From NCBI RefSeq assembly GCF_904846625.1, contig NZ_CAJHBL010000002.1, positions 124,001 to 188,000 of the forward strand: DNA of 64,000 bases. The letters run 5' to 3'. Below the pieces are notes generated by a model, which was not told the origin of the DNA, ran no database searches, and saw nothing but the letters and a program-made list of their open reading frames with translations. Shown piece after piece: positions 9,266 to 17,861 of the stretch (position 1 is its first letter; every line of letters begins with the position of its first letter). Source of the stretch: Psychrobacter sp. JCM 18900. Lineage in GTDB: Bacteria > Pseudomonadota > Gammaproteobacteria > Pseudomonadales > Moraxellaceae. A program made the position numbers and the translations under genes.

Positions 9266-10693
9266 TTAGGAAATAGATAAAGCCTCAGGCCATATCTTCC
9301 CTGGATTAAGGATGTTTTTAGGGTCGAGGGCTGCTTTGATAGCCTCCATAAGTATCAGCGCATTACCATGTTCTTGCTGCATGTATTTTTGTTTGCCTTG
9401 TCCGATCCCGTGCTCACCCGTACAAGTACCATCCATCTCGATAGCCCGCGTGGCGAGACGACCGATAATACCCTCAGCAGTAGCTACCTCTTCAGGATTA
9501 TTGGTATCGACCAATAATAAAACATGAAAGTTACCGTCGCCTACATGACCTACAATTGGTCCAATCATCCCTGATGCTTCAATATCTTTTGCAGTGGCGC
9601 TGACACATTCTGCCAAGCGCGAAATAGGTACGCAAGCGTCAGTCGATAGGGCGCTTGTCTCAGGACGTAACGCACAGCTAGCATGATAAGCATTGTGTCT
9701 TGCCTGCCAGAGACGTTTACGCTCAGCTTCATTGGTATCCCAAGCAAAATCACGACCATCAAACTCTTCGATAATATCAGCAAACATTTGCGCCTGTTCA
9801 GCAACGCTTGCCTCTGTACCGTGAAATTCAACAAATAGCGTAGGCATTTCAGTCAAATCGAGATTGGCATATTGATTACATGCTTTGATTTGCATTGCAT
9901 CAAGCAGCTCGATACGAGCAATAGGCAAGCACATCTGAATAGTCAGCATTACTGCCTGGCAAGCATCTTCGATGGTCGAAAAATGACAAACGCCGCTGCC
10001 TATACACTCGCTAATACCAAATAGTTTCAGCGTGACCTCAGTGACAATACCAAGTGTACCTTCTGAGCCTATCATCAAGCGTGTCAAATCATAACCGGCC
10101 GCAGACTTCTTAGCGCGTGTGCCTGTTCGTACGATATCGCCACTTGCGGTCACTACTTCTAATGCGAGTACCACATCTTTCATAGTGCCATAACGCACCG
10201 CATTAGTACCTGAGGCACGAGTGGCTACCATGCCGCCAATACTGGCATTGGCACCGGGGTCTATCGGAAAAAACAGTCCTGTATCACGCAGATAGTGGTT
10301 TAGCTGCTCACGCGTCACGCCGGGCTGAACGGTAACAGTCAAATCTTCATTATTGACCTGTAAAATAGCATCCATCGCATGCATATCGATGCACAATCCA
10401 CCATAGGGAGCATTTAATTGTCCTTCCAAAGAAGAACCGATACCAAAAGCAATCACTGGCATTTGATGCTGATGACAAATTTCAACGGCCGCAGCTACTT
10501 CTTGTTTGTCCTGTACTGTTAATACTGCATCTGGCGGCTGATTGGCTAACCACGTCATGGTATGGCCATGCTGCTCACGAACTGTAGCGTTCACACTCAG
10601 TTGTTTACCAAAACGTTCCTGAAAAGCTGTGATAGCCTCACTATAGTCTGGTTTATTAGTATTATGGGTCTGTGACAGTGGCAACGATGACAT
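9266..10693 (-). CDS. FAD-linked oxidase, D-lactate/2-hydroxyacid dehydrogenase (GlcD/LDHD type)
   Basis: 475-residue flavoprotein of the vanillyl-alcohol-oxidase fold. The FAD-binding part (residues 50-230) shows AFGIGSSLEGQ, VQPGVTREQLN, DPGANASIGGMVATRASGTNAVRYGTM in pieces and IGSEGTLGIVTEVTLKL; the C-terminal cap carries VGHVGDGNFH and CTGEHGIG, typical of D-lactate dehydrogenase (cytochrome) and GlcD. It probably oxidises D-lactate or another 2-hydroxyacid and passes electrons to quinone or cytochrome; the exact substrate is not evident. It is the last gene of a minus-strand run after ubiE, ubiJ and ubiB, fitting a respiratory link. AGGAG precedes the ATG. Confidence 0.85.
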   Translation of the reverse strand: MSSLPLSQTHNTNKPDYSEAITAFQERFGKQLSVNATVREQHGHTMTWLANQPPDAVLTVQDKQEVAAAVEICHQHQMPVIAFGIGSSLEGQLNAPYGGLCIDMHAMDAILQVNNEDLTVTVQPGVTREQLNHYLRDTGLFFPIDPGANASIGGMVATRASGTNAVRYGTMKDVVLALEVVTASGDIVRTGTRAKKSAAGYDLTRLMIGSEGTLGIVTEVTLKLFGISECIGSGVCHFSTIEDACQAVMLTIQMCLPIARIELLDAMQIKACNQYANLDLTEMPTLFVEFHGTEASVAEQAQMFADIIEEFDGRDFAWDTNEAERKRLWQARHNAYHASCALRPETSALSTDACVPISRLAECVSATAKDIEASGMIGPIVGHVGDGNFHVLLLVDTNNPEEVATAEGIIGRLATRAIEMDGTCTGEHGIGQGKQKYMQQEHGNALILMEAIKAALDPKNILNPGKIWPEALSIS

Positions 10694-10789
10694 TAGTGCT
10701 CCTATAGATAATGCGACTATTTAGCATTAACTTAGCATATTCAATATCCACTTAATATGCTTTAATAACAGACATTTGTTCTTTTGTAA

Positions 10790-12451
10790 TTAAATTAGGA
10801 TACGCCAAACAACTATCAGAACAGCCAGTATATAAAATATAGGTGATAGCCAACCGATAACTTGCGTAGCGATAGCGATAAAAATAGCAAACCCTGCAAG
10901 TGCCAACCAATCGCGGCGACGGTCATTTAACATGTCAGCACGAATTTGCTGTATTTCACGTAGTTGACTGTCCTGACGAGAGCCCTGTGAGGCAAGGCTT
11001 TGTAGTCCTTGATCTAATAGTTTAGGAATATCAGTGGTAGAGAGTAGCATTTCAGGCAGTTGTTGGCGCAGTTGCTGTAGATTACGCATAGGATCTAACT
11101 GCTCTTTAATCCAACTGCTTAGAATTGGTTTGGCAAGTGACCAAATGTCTAGATCAGGATATAAATCACGACCGAGTCCTTCCACATGGACCAAGGTTTT
11201 TAGCAGAAGCATCAGCTGCGGTGGGATACTCATATGATGTCTACGCGCAATGTCCAAAATCTGCATCAGTACGCCAGCAAAGTCGATATCATCGATTGAC
11301 TTTTGTAGCATAGGGCCGACGGTACGTTTCATATCACGCATCAGGGCATGCTTATCAGCATTTGGTGGTATCCAACCTGCACGGCTAACAATATCAACCA
11401 CAGCGGTAAAGTTATTGTTCATCACGGCAAGTAACATCCGCGCCACGATGAGCTGATCGTCTTTTGATAAAGTGCCCATGATGGCGCAATCAAGCCCGAT
11501 ATAACGTGGTTCATGGCCTAAATCCACTGCTTCCATACCTGCATGTAAGGTTTGCACAGGTGGCGTCTCTACGAACACATTGCCTGGATGCATATCAGCA
11601 TGAAAGAAGTTATCACGGAAGACTTGGGTAAAAAATATCGTTAGGCCTTTTTCTGCAAGCGCTGCACGGTCATAACCTAACTGATCAAACATCTCAACTT
11701 GTGAGATAGGGACACCTTGGATACGCTCCATGACCATCACGTTTTTGGCAGCGTCGTAAACTTCAGGCACATACATCAGTGCTGAACCCAAGAAGTTATT
11801 ACGCATCTGAGTAGTATTATCAGCCTCAAGTGTCAAATCAAGCTCATTGAGCATGACTTGCCGATAGTCTTCGACAATATCAATGATATGGATGGCACGT
11901 GCCGCCTCAATACGCGCAGATGCCCAACTTGCCAATTCTCGCAGTAGCTCAAAATCAGAAACAATCACAGTGCGAATATCGGGGCGAACCACTTTTACCA
12001 CGACTTCACGCCCATCATGTAGGGCAGCTGTGTGAACTTGAGCGATAGAAGCAGCCGCTAACGGCTTGATATCGAATCGAGCAAACAAGGTTTCAATGGA
12101 CTGGCCAAGACCATGTTTAGAATGTTGAATTTGAGCGACAGCAATATCAGCGTCGAAAGGCTTAACTTTGTCTTGCAACTGAATCAACTGAGCGATAATC
12201 TCAGGCGGTACCAAGTCGCGACGCGTTGAGAGTAACTGGCCAAGTTTCAAAAACAGCGTACCCATGTCCTCAAGCGCATACTTAATCGCATTTGGTTGGT
12301 GCTTTTTGCCCCATGCTGCTGGATGAATGCGAATTAATCGCGCCAAAGGTTGCAGCTGCGGTGCTTCTTCGATAGAAAAATGGGTATCAAGGCGATACAT
12401 TGCGGCGATACGCCAAAGCTCAAGTAGACGAGCGCGGTGCGATAATAGCAT
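10790..12451 (-). CDS. ubiB: Ubiquinone biosynthesis accessory ATPase UbiB
   Basis: About 553-residue ABC1/ADCK/UbiB atypical kinase-like protein needed for ubiquinone biosynthesis. The family KxGQ motif is seen in FLKLGQLLSTRRDLVPPE, the Ala-rich nucleotide loop in AAASIAQVH, the invariant Lys in EVVVKVVRP, and the catalytic part in NFFHADMHPGNVF and IGLDCAIMGTL. The C-terminal end has two hydrophobic helices (WLALAGFAIFIAIAT and onward) for membrane attachment. A TTG start at 12472 would add seven residues; the ATG at 12451 fits relatives better, and neither has a strong ribosome site. It follows ubiJ and ubiE in the same direction, the usual ubiEJB order. Confidence 0.95.
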   Translation of the reverse strand: MLLSHRARLLELWRIAAMYRLDTHFSIEEAPQLQPLARLIRIHPAAWGKKHQPNAIKYALEDMGTLFLKLGQLLSTRRDLVPPEIIAQLIQLQDKVKPFDADIAVAQIQHSKHGLGQSIETLFARFDIKPLAAASIAQVHTAALHDGREVVVKVVRPDIRTVIVSDFELLRELASWASARIEAARAIHIIDIVEDYRQVMLNELDLTLEADNTTQMRNNFLGSALMYVPEVYDAAKNVMVMERIQGVPISQVEMFDQLGYDRAALAEKGLTIFFTQVFRDNFFHADMHPGNVFVETPPVQTLHAGMEAVDLGHEPRYIGLDCAIMGTLSKDDQLIVARMLLAVMNNNFTAVVDIVSRAGWIPPNADKHALMRDMKRTVGPMLQKSIDDIDFAGVLMQILDIARRHHMSIPPQLMLLLKTLVHVEGLGRDLYPDLDIWSLAKPILSSWIKEQLDPMRNLQQLRQQLPEMLLSTTDIPKLLDQGLQSLASQGSRQDSQLREIQQIRADMLNDRRRDWLALAGFAIFIAIATQVIGWLSPIFYILAVLIVVWRILI

Positions 12452-12553
12452 GAGGTTAGGTACTCTAAACAAAGACGAAAATGGGGTAAGCGCTGCGCTT
12501 AATCATAAATAGTGCCATCGGTAATAGCATTCATTTATGATGGATGCAATCGG

Positions 12554-13258
12554 CTATTGATGAAACGAGTTATTAAGAAACTGCGCTTGCTCTTCTTTGA
12601 TAGCAGCAAGTTTGGCTGCTTCTCGTTCGACGTCCGCACGTAATTTTAACAGTTGCTGTTTAAGATCATTTACTTCAGCCACCTCGATAGGGTCAGGTGT
12701 GCTATTACCAGCCACTTCATTGGCCCAATCACTAACGTCATCAAAAGCACGTTTGGCACTATGACGCCAGCTACCTTTGAGCTGAGAGATAAGAAGATGT
12801 AACTGGCTAGCCATGGGTTTACCGATAAACGGTTCAAGCTGTCCAGCCACATCAGGATCAAACCCTGCAACCAGTTGTTTGAGCTGCATTAGCACCTTGT
12901 AATCACCAGCGATTGGCAAGTTGCCTTCCGCACCGCGCATTAGATTAAGCAGTTGAGCGGCATTATCTACAGTGATAGTACAGTCTGGACGACTATGACC
13001 AAAACGTGCGCGTTCCATGCTGGCTTTTTGGCGCTCATTCATCTGGCCACTTGGCTCAAACACGCTATCCGTCGTGACCGGCTCAAAGCGCAAACGCTCT
13101 TGAGTAAACAAGATGTCTAAATGAATTTCAGGCATTCCCATATTAAGACGTAACACCTTACCTGCAAGCGGCGCTAAACCTGCTTTGGTAATCTCATCAC
13201 TAGCAATGGCAATGTTAATTAGCTTTTCGGCTCCAGCTAATAGAAGGACAGTCAGCAT
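12554..13258 (-). CDS. ubiJ: Ubiquinone biosynthesis accessory factor UbiJ
   Basis: 234-residue SCP2-type lipid-binding protein. UbiJ with UbiK scaffolds the soluble Ubi complex and holds the polyprenyl intermediate. The N terminus MLTVLLLAGAEKLIN is typical; an SCP2-like core follows (LNMGMPEIHLDILFT, DCTITVDNAAQLLNLM, LPIAGDY) and the C terminus is a charged coiled coil (VNDLKQQLLKLRADVEREA), a UbiJ hallmark. The frame stays open upstream to a TTG at 13363, but the ATG at 13258 has a GAGAG site and matches the family start. It sits between ubiE and ubiB on the same strand. Confidence 0.88.
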   Translation of the reverse strand: MLTVLLLAGAEKLINIAIASDEITKAGLAPLAGKVLRLNMGMPEIHLDILFTQERLRFEPVTTDSVFEPSGQMNERQKASMERARFGHSRPDCTITVDNAAQLLNLMRGAEGNLPIAGDYKVLMQLKQLVAGFDPDVAGQLEPFIGKPMASQLHLLISQLKGSWRHSAKRAFDDVSDWANEVAGNSTPDPIEVAEVNDLKQQLLKLRADVEREAAKLAAIKEEQAQFLNNSFHQ

Positions 13259-13375
13259 AAGGCTCTCGCATCGGTAAGTGAGCGCCTTCGCATTAGCTGC
13301 ATCAGCGCATCGTGTGTTCGTGTTAGGTTCAATAGGGTCTGTTAAACGTAATAGTCTTGCCAATCGTACTTTATG

Positions 13376-14479
13376 TTATGCTTTAAAGCCGCGATGGACA
13401 GCCACGATACCAGCAGTCAAGTTATGATAATCACAGTTCTCAAACCCAGCTTGTTGCATCATCTGCTTAAGTGTCTGCTGATCAGGATGCATACGAATTG
13501 ACTCAGCTAAATACTGATAACTTTCAGCATCATTAGCAATTAACTTACCCATTACTGGCAGTGCGGTAAATGAATACAAATCATAGGCTTTAGAGAGCGG
13601 CTCAAATACTGGCTTGGAGAATTCTAAAATCAATAGACGACCGCCTGGCTTTAGGACGCGATACATAGATTTTAGCGCGGCATCTTTGTCTGTGACGTTA
13701 CGCAAACCAAAGCTAATGGTGACCAAATCAAAGCTTTCGTCATCAAAAGGGGCCAACGTTTCAGCGTTCGCCAATACAAAATCGACGTTGTTACAACCAG
13801 CATTGATCAAGCGCTCACGGCCCACTTCTAACATCGCAGCATTGATATCAGATAGTACCACGTGGCCATTTCTACCGACTTCACGGCTAAATACTTTGGC
13901 CAAATCGCCCGTACCACCAGCGATATCAAGGACATGCTGACCAGCACGCACGCCTGATAGACTAATCGCATAGCGCTTCCATAGACGATGAATACCAAAT
14001 GACATCAAGTCATTCATGATGTCGTATTTTTTGGCAACAGAGGTAAATACGTCAGCCACACGTGCTTGTTTTTCTGCTTTATTGACTGTCTTATAGCCAA
14101 AATGCGTCTGCTCGTTGCCGTCTGTTTCAGGCGTGTGCGGATTATTGATATCATCACGCTGATTGAATAGCGTTTGTTTTATGGTTTGCTCTGAAGGGTT
14201 TGTGCGAGTCGTTTGATCGTTGTTTGGCATAGTAGTTTGTTGGCCTTGCGGCGTTCCAGTTGGTAGATCTTGAACTTTAGTAAAGTCGCTATTGTCGTCA
14301 TTAGCAACGCTATTATTCTTGCTCGGCACGACATTGGTTGTTTGGTTACGTAATATCTGCGCGCTAATCTGCTGATTATGAGCAATGCTGTCTTTTACCA
14401 GTTTGTCTTGCAAATGACCATTAGTCGTTGTGGCTTGATTAGAAGGAGCGCTGCTATCTTTTGAATTATCAGTCATCAT
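13376..14479 (-). CDS. ubiE: Ubiquinone/menaquinone C-methyltransferase UbiE with long N-terminal extension
   Basis: SAM-dependent C-methyltransferase of ubiquinone synthesis. The canonical enzyme occupies about residues 125-367: [32 protein letters not shown] motif [37 protein letters not shown]. In front lies a 120-residue extension rich in Asn, Gln, Thr, Ser and Asp with no visible domain, making the protein 367 rather than about 250 residues. AGGA five to eight bases upstream of the tandem ATGs supports the long start, and the frame is open throughout. An internal start nearer the domain cannot be excluded. It is upstream of ubiJ and ubiB. Confidence 0.93.
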   Translation of the reverse strand: MMTDNSKDSSAPSNQATTTNGHLQDKLVKDSIAHNQQISAQILRNQTTNVVPSKNNSVANDDNSDFTKVQDLPTGTPQGQQTTMPNNDQTTRTNPSEQTIKQTLFNQRDDINNPHTPETDGNEQTHFGYKTVNKAEKQARVADVFTSVAKKYDIMNDLMSFGIHRLWKRYAISLSGVRAGQHVLDIAGGTGDLAKVFSREVGRNGHVVLSDINAAMLEVGRERLINAGCNNVDFVLANAETLAPFDDESFDLVTISFGLRNVTDKDAALKSMYRVLKPGGRLLILEFSKPVFEPLSKAYDLYSFTALPVMGKLIANDAESYQYLAESIRMHPDQQTLKQMMQQAGFENCDYHNLTAGIVAVHRGFKA

Positions 14480-14566
14480 GTTGTCCTAGAATTTATTTTT
14501 ATGATTGTCTTTATCGGAGGAAGTCGTTAAATAGTAAGCATCAATTGGCTGTTTAGCATATTGACC

Positions 14567-15280
14567 TTATGATACACCAAACGCTACCGGCTTACTGCCA
14601 TTATCCGTATCATGAACCTGATCGATAATGGACAGTTCACGCTTGCAGAACGGCTCAATAAAATCGCTGACGCTGCTCAGAGGTTTCATGGCCTTAAATC
14701 CTGTATCAATAAAATCATAAAGCGGCTGGTAGCCATGACGATAGGCTGTACTTTTTGCTAGTGCAAAGGCTTTTTTGAGCATAAACGAATTTAGATGTTT
14801 GTCCGTGCGATAGCAGACGTCTTTTAGATTGGCAATCTGAACTCGGCGCTCGTCTTCTTCATCGACAGTACGATAGGCGGCTAGCATGTTTTCTTCATTC
14901 ACTGGCAAATCTTGAGCGAGCAACCACTGGGCTAAATGCAGATCTAGCTCAATGGCAAAAATCGCTGCTTGGATACCCATGCTACCAGCCTCTAGAGCTG
15001 ACTCTTTGGCAAGACGTTCTAGCTTTTTTGCTTTTGGCAGAATACGTGCTAACTGCTCTGCCAATAACTTGAATTCTTCACCGCCATACAGTTGGGTGAG
15101 GAAGTAATCTGCCATTAGCTGGTTTTTGGGTTGTTCAAATAGCTCACGATGCGTCTGCTGGAGACGAGCTTGTTGCCATGATTGTACTTCTTTGAGCTTA
15201 GCATTTAACTCATCATCTTGGTGATGAGGCATCGCCCAAAAACGTGTTAAATGCTGTTGTAAATCAGCTAAAGCGGTCAT
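14567..15280 (-). CDS. FFLEELY-motif protein of unknown function
   Basis: 237-residue, mostly helical cytosolic protein. The segment YFLTQLYGGEEF near residue 50 matches the FFLxELYG signature of the FFLEELY protein family, which has no assigned function. The rest is charged helix with conserved-looking blocks EAGSMGIQAAIFAIELD and HLNSFMLKKAFALAK; no transmembrane or signal segment. The ATG at 15280, with AGGA about eleven bases ahead, is preferred to a TTG at 15316. It precedes ubiE by 87 bases on the same strand and may head that operon, which suggests but does not show a membrane or quinone link. Confidence 0.7.
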   Translation of the reverse strand: MTALADLQQHLTRFWAMPHHQDDELNAKLKEVQSWQQARLQQTHRELFEQPKNQLMADYFLTQLYGGEEFKLLAEQLARILPKAKKLERLAKESALEAGSMGIQAAIFAIELDLHLAQWLLAQDLPVNEENMLAAYRTVDEEDERRVQIANLKDVCYRTDKHLNSFMLKKAFALAKSTAYRHGYQPLYDFIDTGFKAMKPLSSVSDFIEPFCKRELSIIDQVHDTDNGSKPVAFGVS

Positions 15281-15600
15281 GGCAGTGAATCCTGTAGAAG
15301 TAAATAGGGTGATCAAATTTGAGTATGGTTGTTTTAAGTATTGTGATTCAGGGTTATAAGGTTTTCAACAACTGTTCTATCCTATACCCAAAATTGTGTT
15401 CACCTTAAAAGAAAATAATTAAGAATACAAATACCAATCTGTTACACAGCAATATTATTTACTCGATTGGTGCAGTGCTATGATTAAATGAGATAAAAAT
15501 GAGTGATGAGGTCGAAATATGGAAAGTTGTCCTATTAATAGCTATCCCATAAGTCATTCAACGGTAAAGCAGCCCAACAACAATAATAGCGAGTGTAATC
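15281..15600. other. Intergenic region, divergent genes
   Basis: 320 A+T-rich bases between the FFLEELY gene and pap. Promoters for both must lie here, but none is convincing. No repeat or RNA seen. Confidence 0.4.
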
Positions 15601-17292
15601 ATGTCTCAAAAAAATGATACTACTGAACCAAAAGCACCACAAGCGGTAAGTACACAATTTAGTGAGCAAGTTGTGGAGCAGCGTCTAAAGCCCAATCCTT
15701 TAAGTCAGTTTTCACTGGATGAGGATTCGCTTAGATTGGCATTGGTAACAGCTCAGTATGCTTTAAAAGCCACTCGCCAGCAAACGCCGCCGACCCTCAA
15801 CAAGCCAACAGGTCTATTGGTGCTAGTTAATGGAATGGAGCAAGCAGGTAAAGGTACCGCCGTTAAGCAGTTACGGCAATGGGTAGATCCCAGGCTGCTT
15901 AAAGTTGAGGCAACCATTGGTCATTCGCCATTGAGTTATCAACCCATTTGGCAAGCGCATACTAGCGCAATGCCACGCCATGGTGATGTCATGGTGTATT
16001 TTGGCAACTGGTATGCTGATTTATTATACAACGTCATGCGACTAGCGACATCAGATAGTGAGAACCTTGAAGCATTATCAAATGATAAAGGTCAAAAAAG
16101 TAAAAATCCGCTCCCTATCGCTCAGTGGCAAGACTATCTACAGCAGCAGTTAGACACGCTAAAGGCATTTGAAAAGGATCTCATTGCCAATCAAACTAAG
16201 TTATTAAAATGTTGGTTTCATGTCGATATTGAAACGTTGCACAGTCGCTTAAAGGATGATGAGGCAGATCCGCAGTTTCTGTATCAAATTGACTGGAATA
16301 ATAAGCAAGTCATTGAGAAGTTTAATGAGGTGGCTGCGACCTTGCTGCGTCAGCAGGATGATTGGGTCATTATTGATGGTGATGATAAGTTAGAGGCCGC
16401 TGATAACTTTTGCCATTTGGTGCTACATGCTATGCAAACCGCGCTAGCGAGTAGTCGGACAGATAGCGATGACAACGACAAGGAAACGTCAGAAAACCAT
16501 TTCCAGTCCGAGACACTGGAACTTAGCTTAGATACTAAACAAAAACAGTTTGAACCTGTACCGATACCTAAGCAACTGACGTCTATTAAAGATAAAAAAA
16601 TCAGTAAGTCCGACTATCGTGAGGCATTGGCGGAGAAGCAAGCAAGGCTCGCTGAGTTGTTACGTGCACGCCAAGGTCGGCATGTGGTGTTTGCTTTTGA
16701 AGGAATGGATGCCGCCGGCAAGGGCGGTGCAATCAAAAGGTTAGTTGCACCGCTAGATCCCCGCGAGTATCAAATCTATAATATTGGCGCACCGATGTTA
16801 TATGAGACCCAGCATCCTTACTTGTGGCGATTCTGGACAAGATTGCCTAACGAGCAAACGAACCGTATTAGCCGTATCGCCATTTTCGATCGTACTTGGT
16901 ATGGGCGTGTGTTGGTTGAGCGCATCGAAGGATTTGCGTCTCCTAATGAATGGCAACGAGCATATGATGAAATTAATCGTTTCGAGGCGGACTTGGCAGC
17001 AGCAGGAACGTTGGTTATCAAGTATTGGTTAGCGATTGATAAAAAAGAGCAGCTTAAACGGTTTGAAGATCGCCAAGAAACACCGCATAAGCAATTTAAA
17101 CTAACGGATGATGACTGGCGTAACCGTGATAAATGGTCAGACTATGTGCAGTCTGCAGCAGATATGCTGGCACGCACGGATACAACGACAGCGCCATGGT
17201 GTGTTATTGCGACCAACGAAAAGCGTCAGGCGCGTTTAGACGTGTTAGATCATGCTATTGAGCAGTTGTCTGCACTGACTGAAAGCAAATAA
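15601..17292 (+). CDS. pap: Polyphosphate:AMP phosphotransferase (two-domain PPK2)
   Basis: 563-residue protein made of two PPK2 kinase domains. The second (about 330-560) is complete: Walker A GMDAAGKGGAIKRL near 368-380, LDPREYQIYNIGAP, the lid region QTNRISRIAIFDRTWYGRVLVER and an aspartate in FDRTWY. The first (about 40-290) keeps NGMEQAGKGTAVKQL but is diverged in the lid, the pattern of class II PPK2 enzymes that phosphorylate AMP to ADP with polyphosphate. A linker of Ser/Asp/Glu-rich sequence joins them. The PiT phosphate transporter follows 570 bases later, so phosphate uptake and polyphosphate use are neighbours. Confidence 0.92.
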   Translation: MSQKNDTTEPKAPQAVSTQFSEQVVEQRLKPNPLSQFSLDEDSLRLALVTAQYALKATRQQTPPTLNKPTGLLVLVNGMEQAGKGTAVKQLRQWVDPRLLKVEATIGHSPLSYQPIWQAHTSAMPRHGDVMVYFGNWYADLLYNVMRLATSDSENLEALSNDKGQKSKNPLPIAQWQDYLQQQLDTLKAFEKDLIANQTKLLKCWFHVDIETLHSRLKDDEADPQFLYQIDWNNKQVIEKFNEVAATLLRQQDDWVIIDGDDKLEAADNFCHLVLHAMQTALASSRTDSDDNDKETSENHFQSETLELSLDTKQKQFEPVPIPKQLTSIKDKKISKSDYREALAEKQARLAELLRARQGRHVVFAFEGMDAAGKGGAIKRLVAPLDPREYQIYNIGAPMLYETQHPYLWRFWTRLPNEQTNRISRIAIFDRTWYGRVLVERIEGFASPNEWQRAYDEINRFEADLAAAGTLVIKYWLAIDKKEQLKRFEDRQETPHKQFKLTDDDWRNRDKWSDYVQSAADMLARTDTTTAPWCVIATNEKRQARLDVLDHAIEQLSALTESK

Positions 17293-17364
17293 TTGTTAGA
17301 AATGATTGAAGTTTAAGGACTCTTATAGATTTATATAACTGTATTTTCCACGTATTTTCTAAAT

Positions 17365-17402
17365 AGGGTGGCTCGAAACATATTCGAGCCACCCTGTCTT
17401 TT
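17365..17402 (+). terminator. Intrinsic terminator after pap
   Basis: Stem AGGGTGGCTCGAA / TTCGAGCCACCCT with a short ACATA-type loop, followed by GTCTTTT. A strong 13-bp stem. Confidence 0.85.
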
Positions 17403-17631
17403 AAAGAGTGTGGTCTTGTCCGTATACACTCGCAGTTACAAATCTCGCAATATCATTATGCATTATGTGCTCATATTTAATATAATAGAGCGCAAAACAG
17501 CTTCTGCTAAATAATAATTTTAATTTAGCAAACAACGTGTTTTAGTTATTTAGTATAGATAACTTAATAATTACGACAAAAATTGTTACAATAGCTGTTA
17601 GTAGTACCACAAATATCGCTAAGAAATATAT

Positions 17632-17682
17632 AAGCCGCAAGATGCTGTAATCAGACGATTTGGCAATATCACTTGCGGCTTT
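17632..17682 (+). repeat. Perfect 10-bp inverted repeat in the pit leader
   Basis: AAGCCGCAAG at 17632-17641 pairs with CTTGCGGCTT at 17672-17681, with a 30-base loop and TTTGTG after it. It is G+C-rich against an A+T-rich background, 180 bases before pit. It could be a structured leader, a small-RNA end or a weak terminator. Confidence 0.5.
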
Positions 17683-17861
17683 GTGACATGTTGAGAGATG
17701 TATTATTTACTTTCGCTCTAGTCGGTTTAAGACCTTCTAATCGCATGTTGTATATTTTATATATGCTACTTCATTAGATGCCGTAACAAGTACTGTGAGT
17801 AGCAGCGCAATATTATCAACCTCATATAATTTTAATCAGCTTACGCAGGACGTACTAACGT

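Larger units (their letters stand above)
17293..17861. other. Long intergenic region between pap and pit
   Basis: 569 bases. It holds the pap terminator (17365-17400), a GCTAAAT / ATTTAGC inverted repeat at 17506-17529 and a 10-bp perfect inverted repeat at 17632-17681 (listed separately). No open frame of note. I did not find a PhoB box. Confidence 0.5.
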
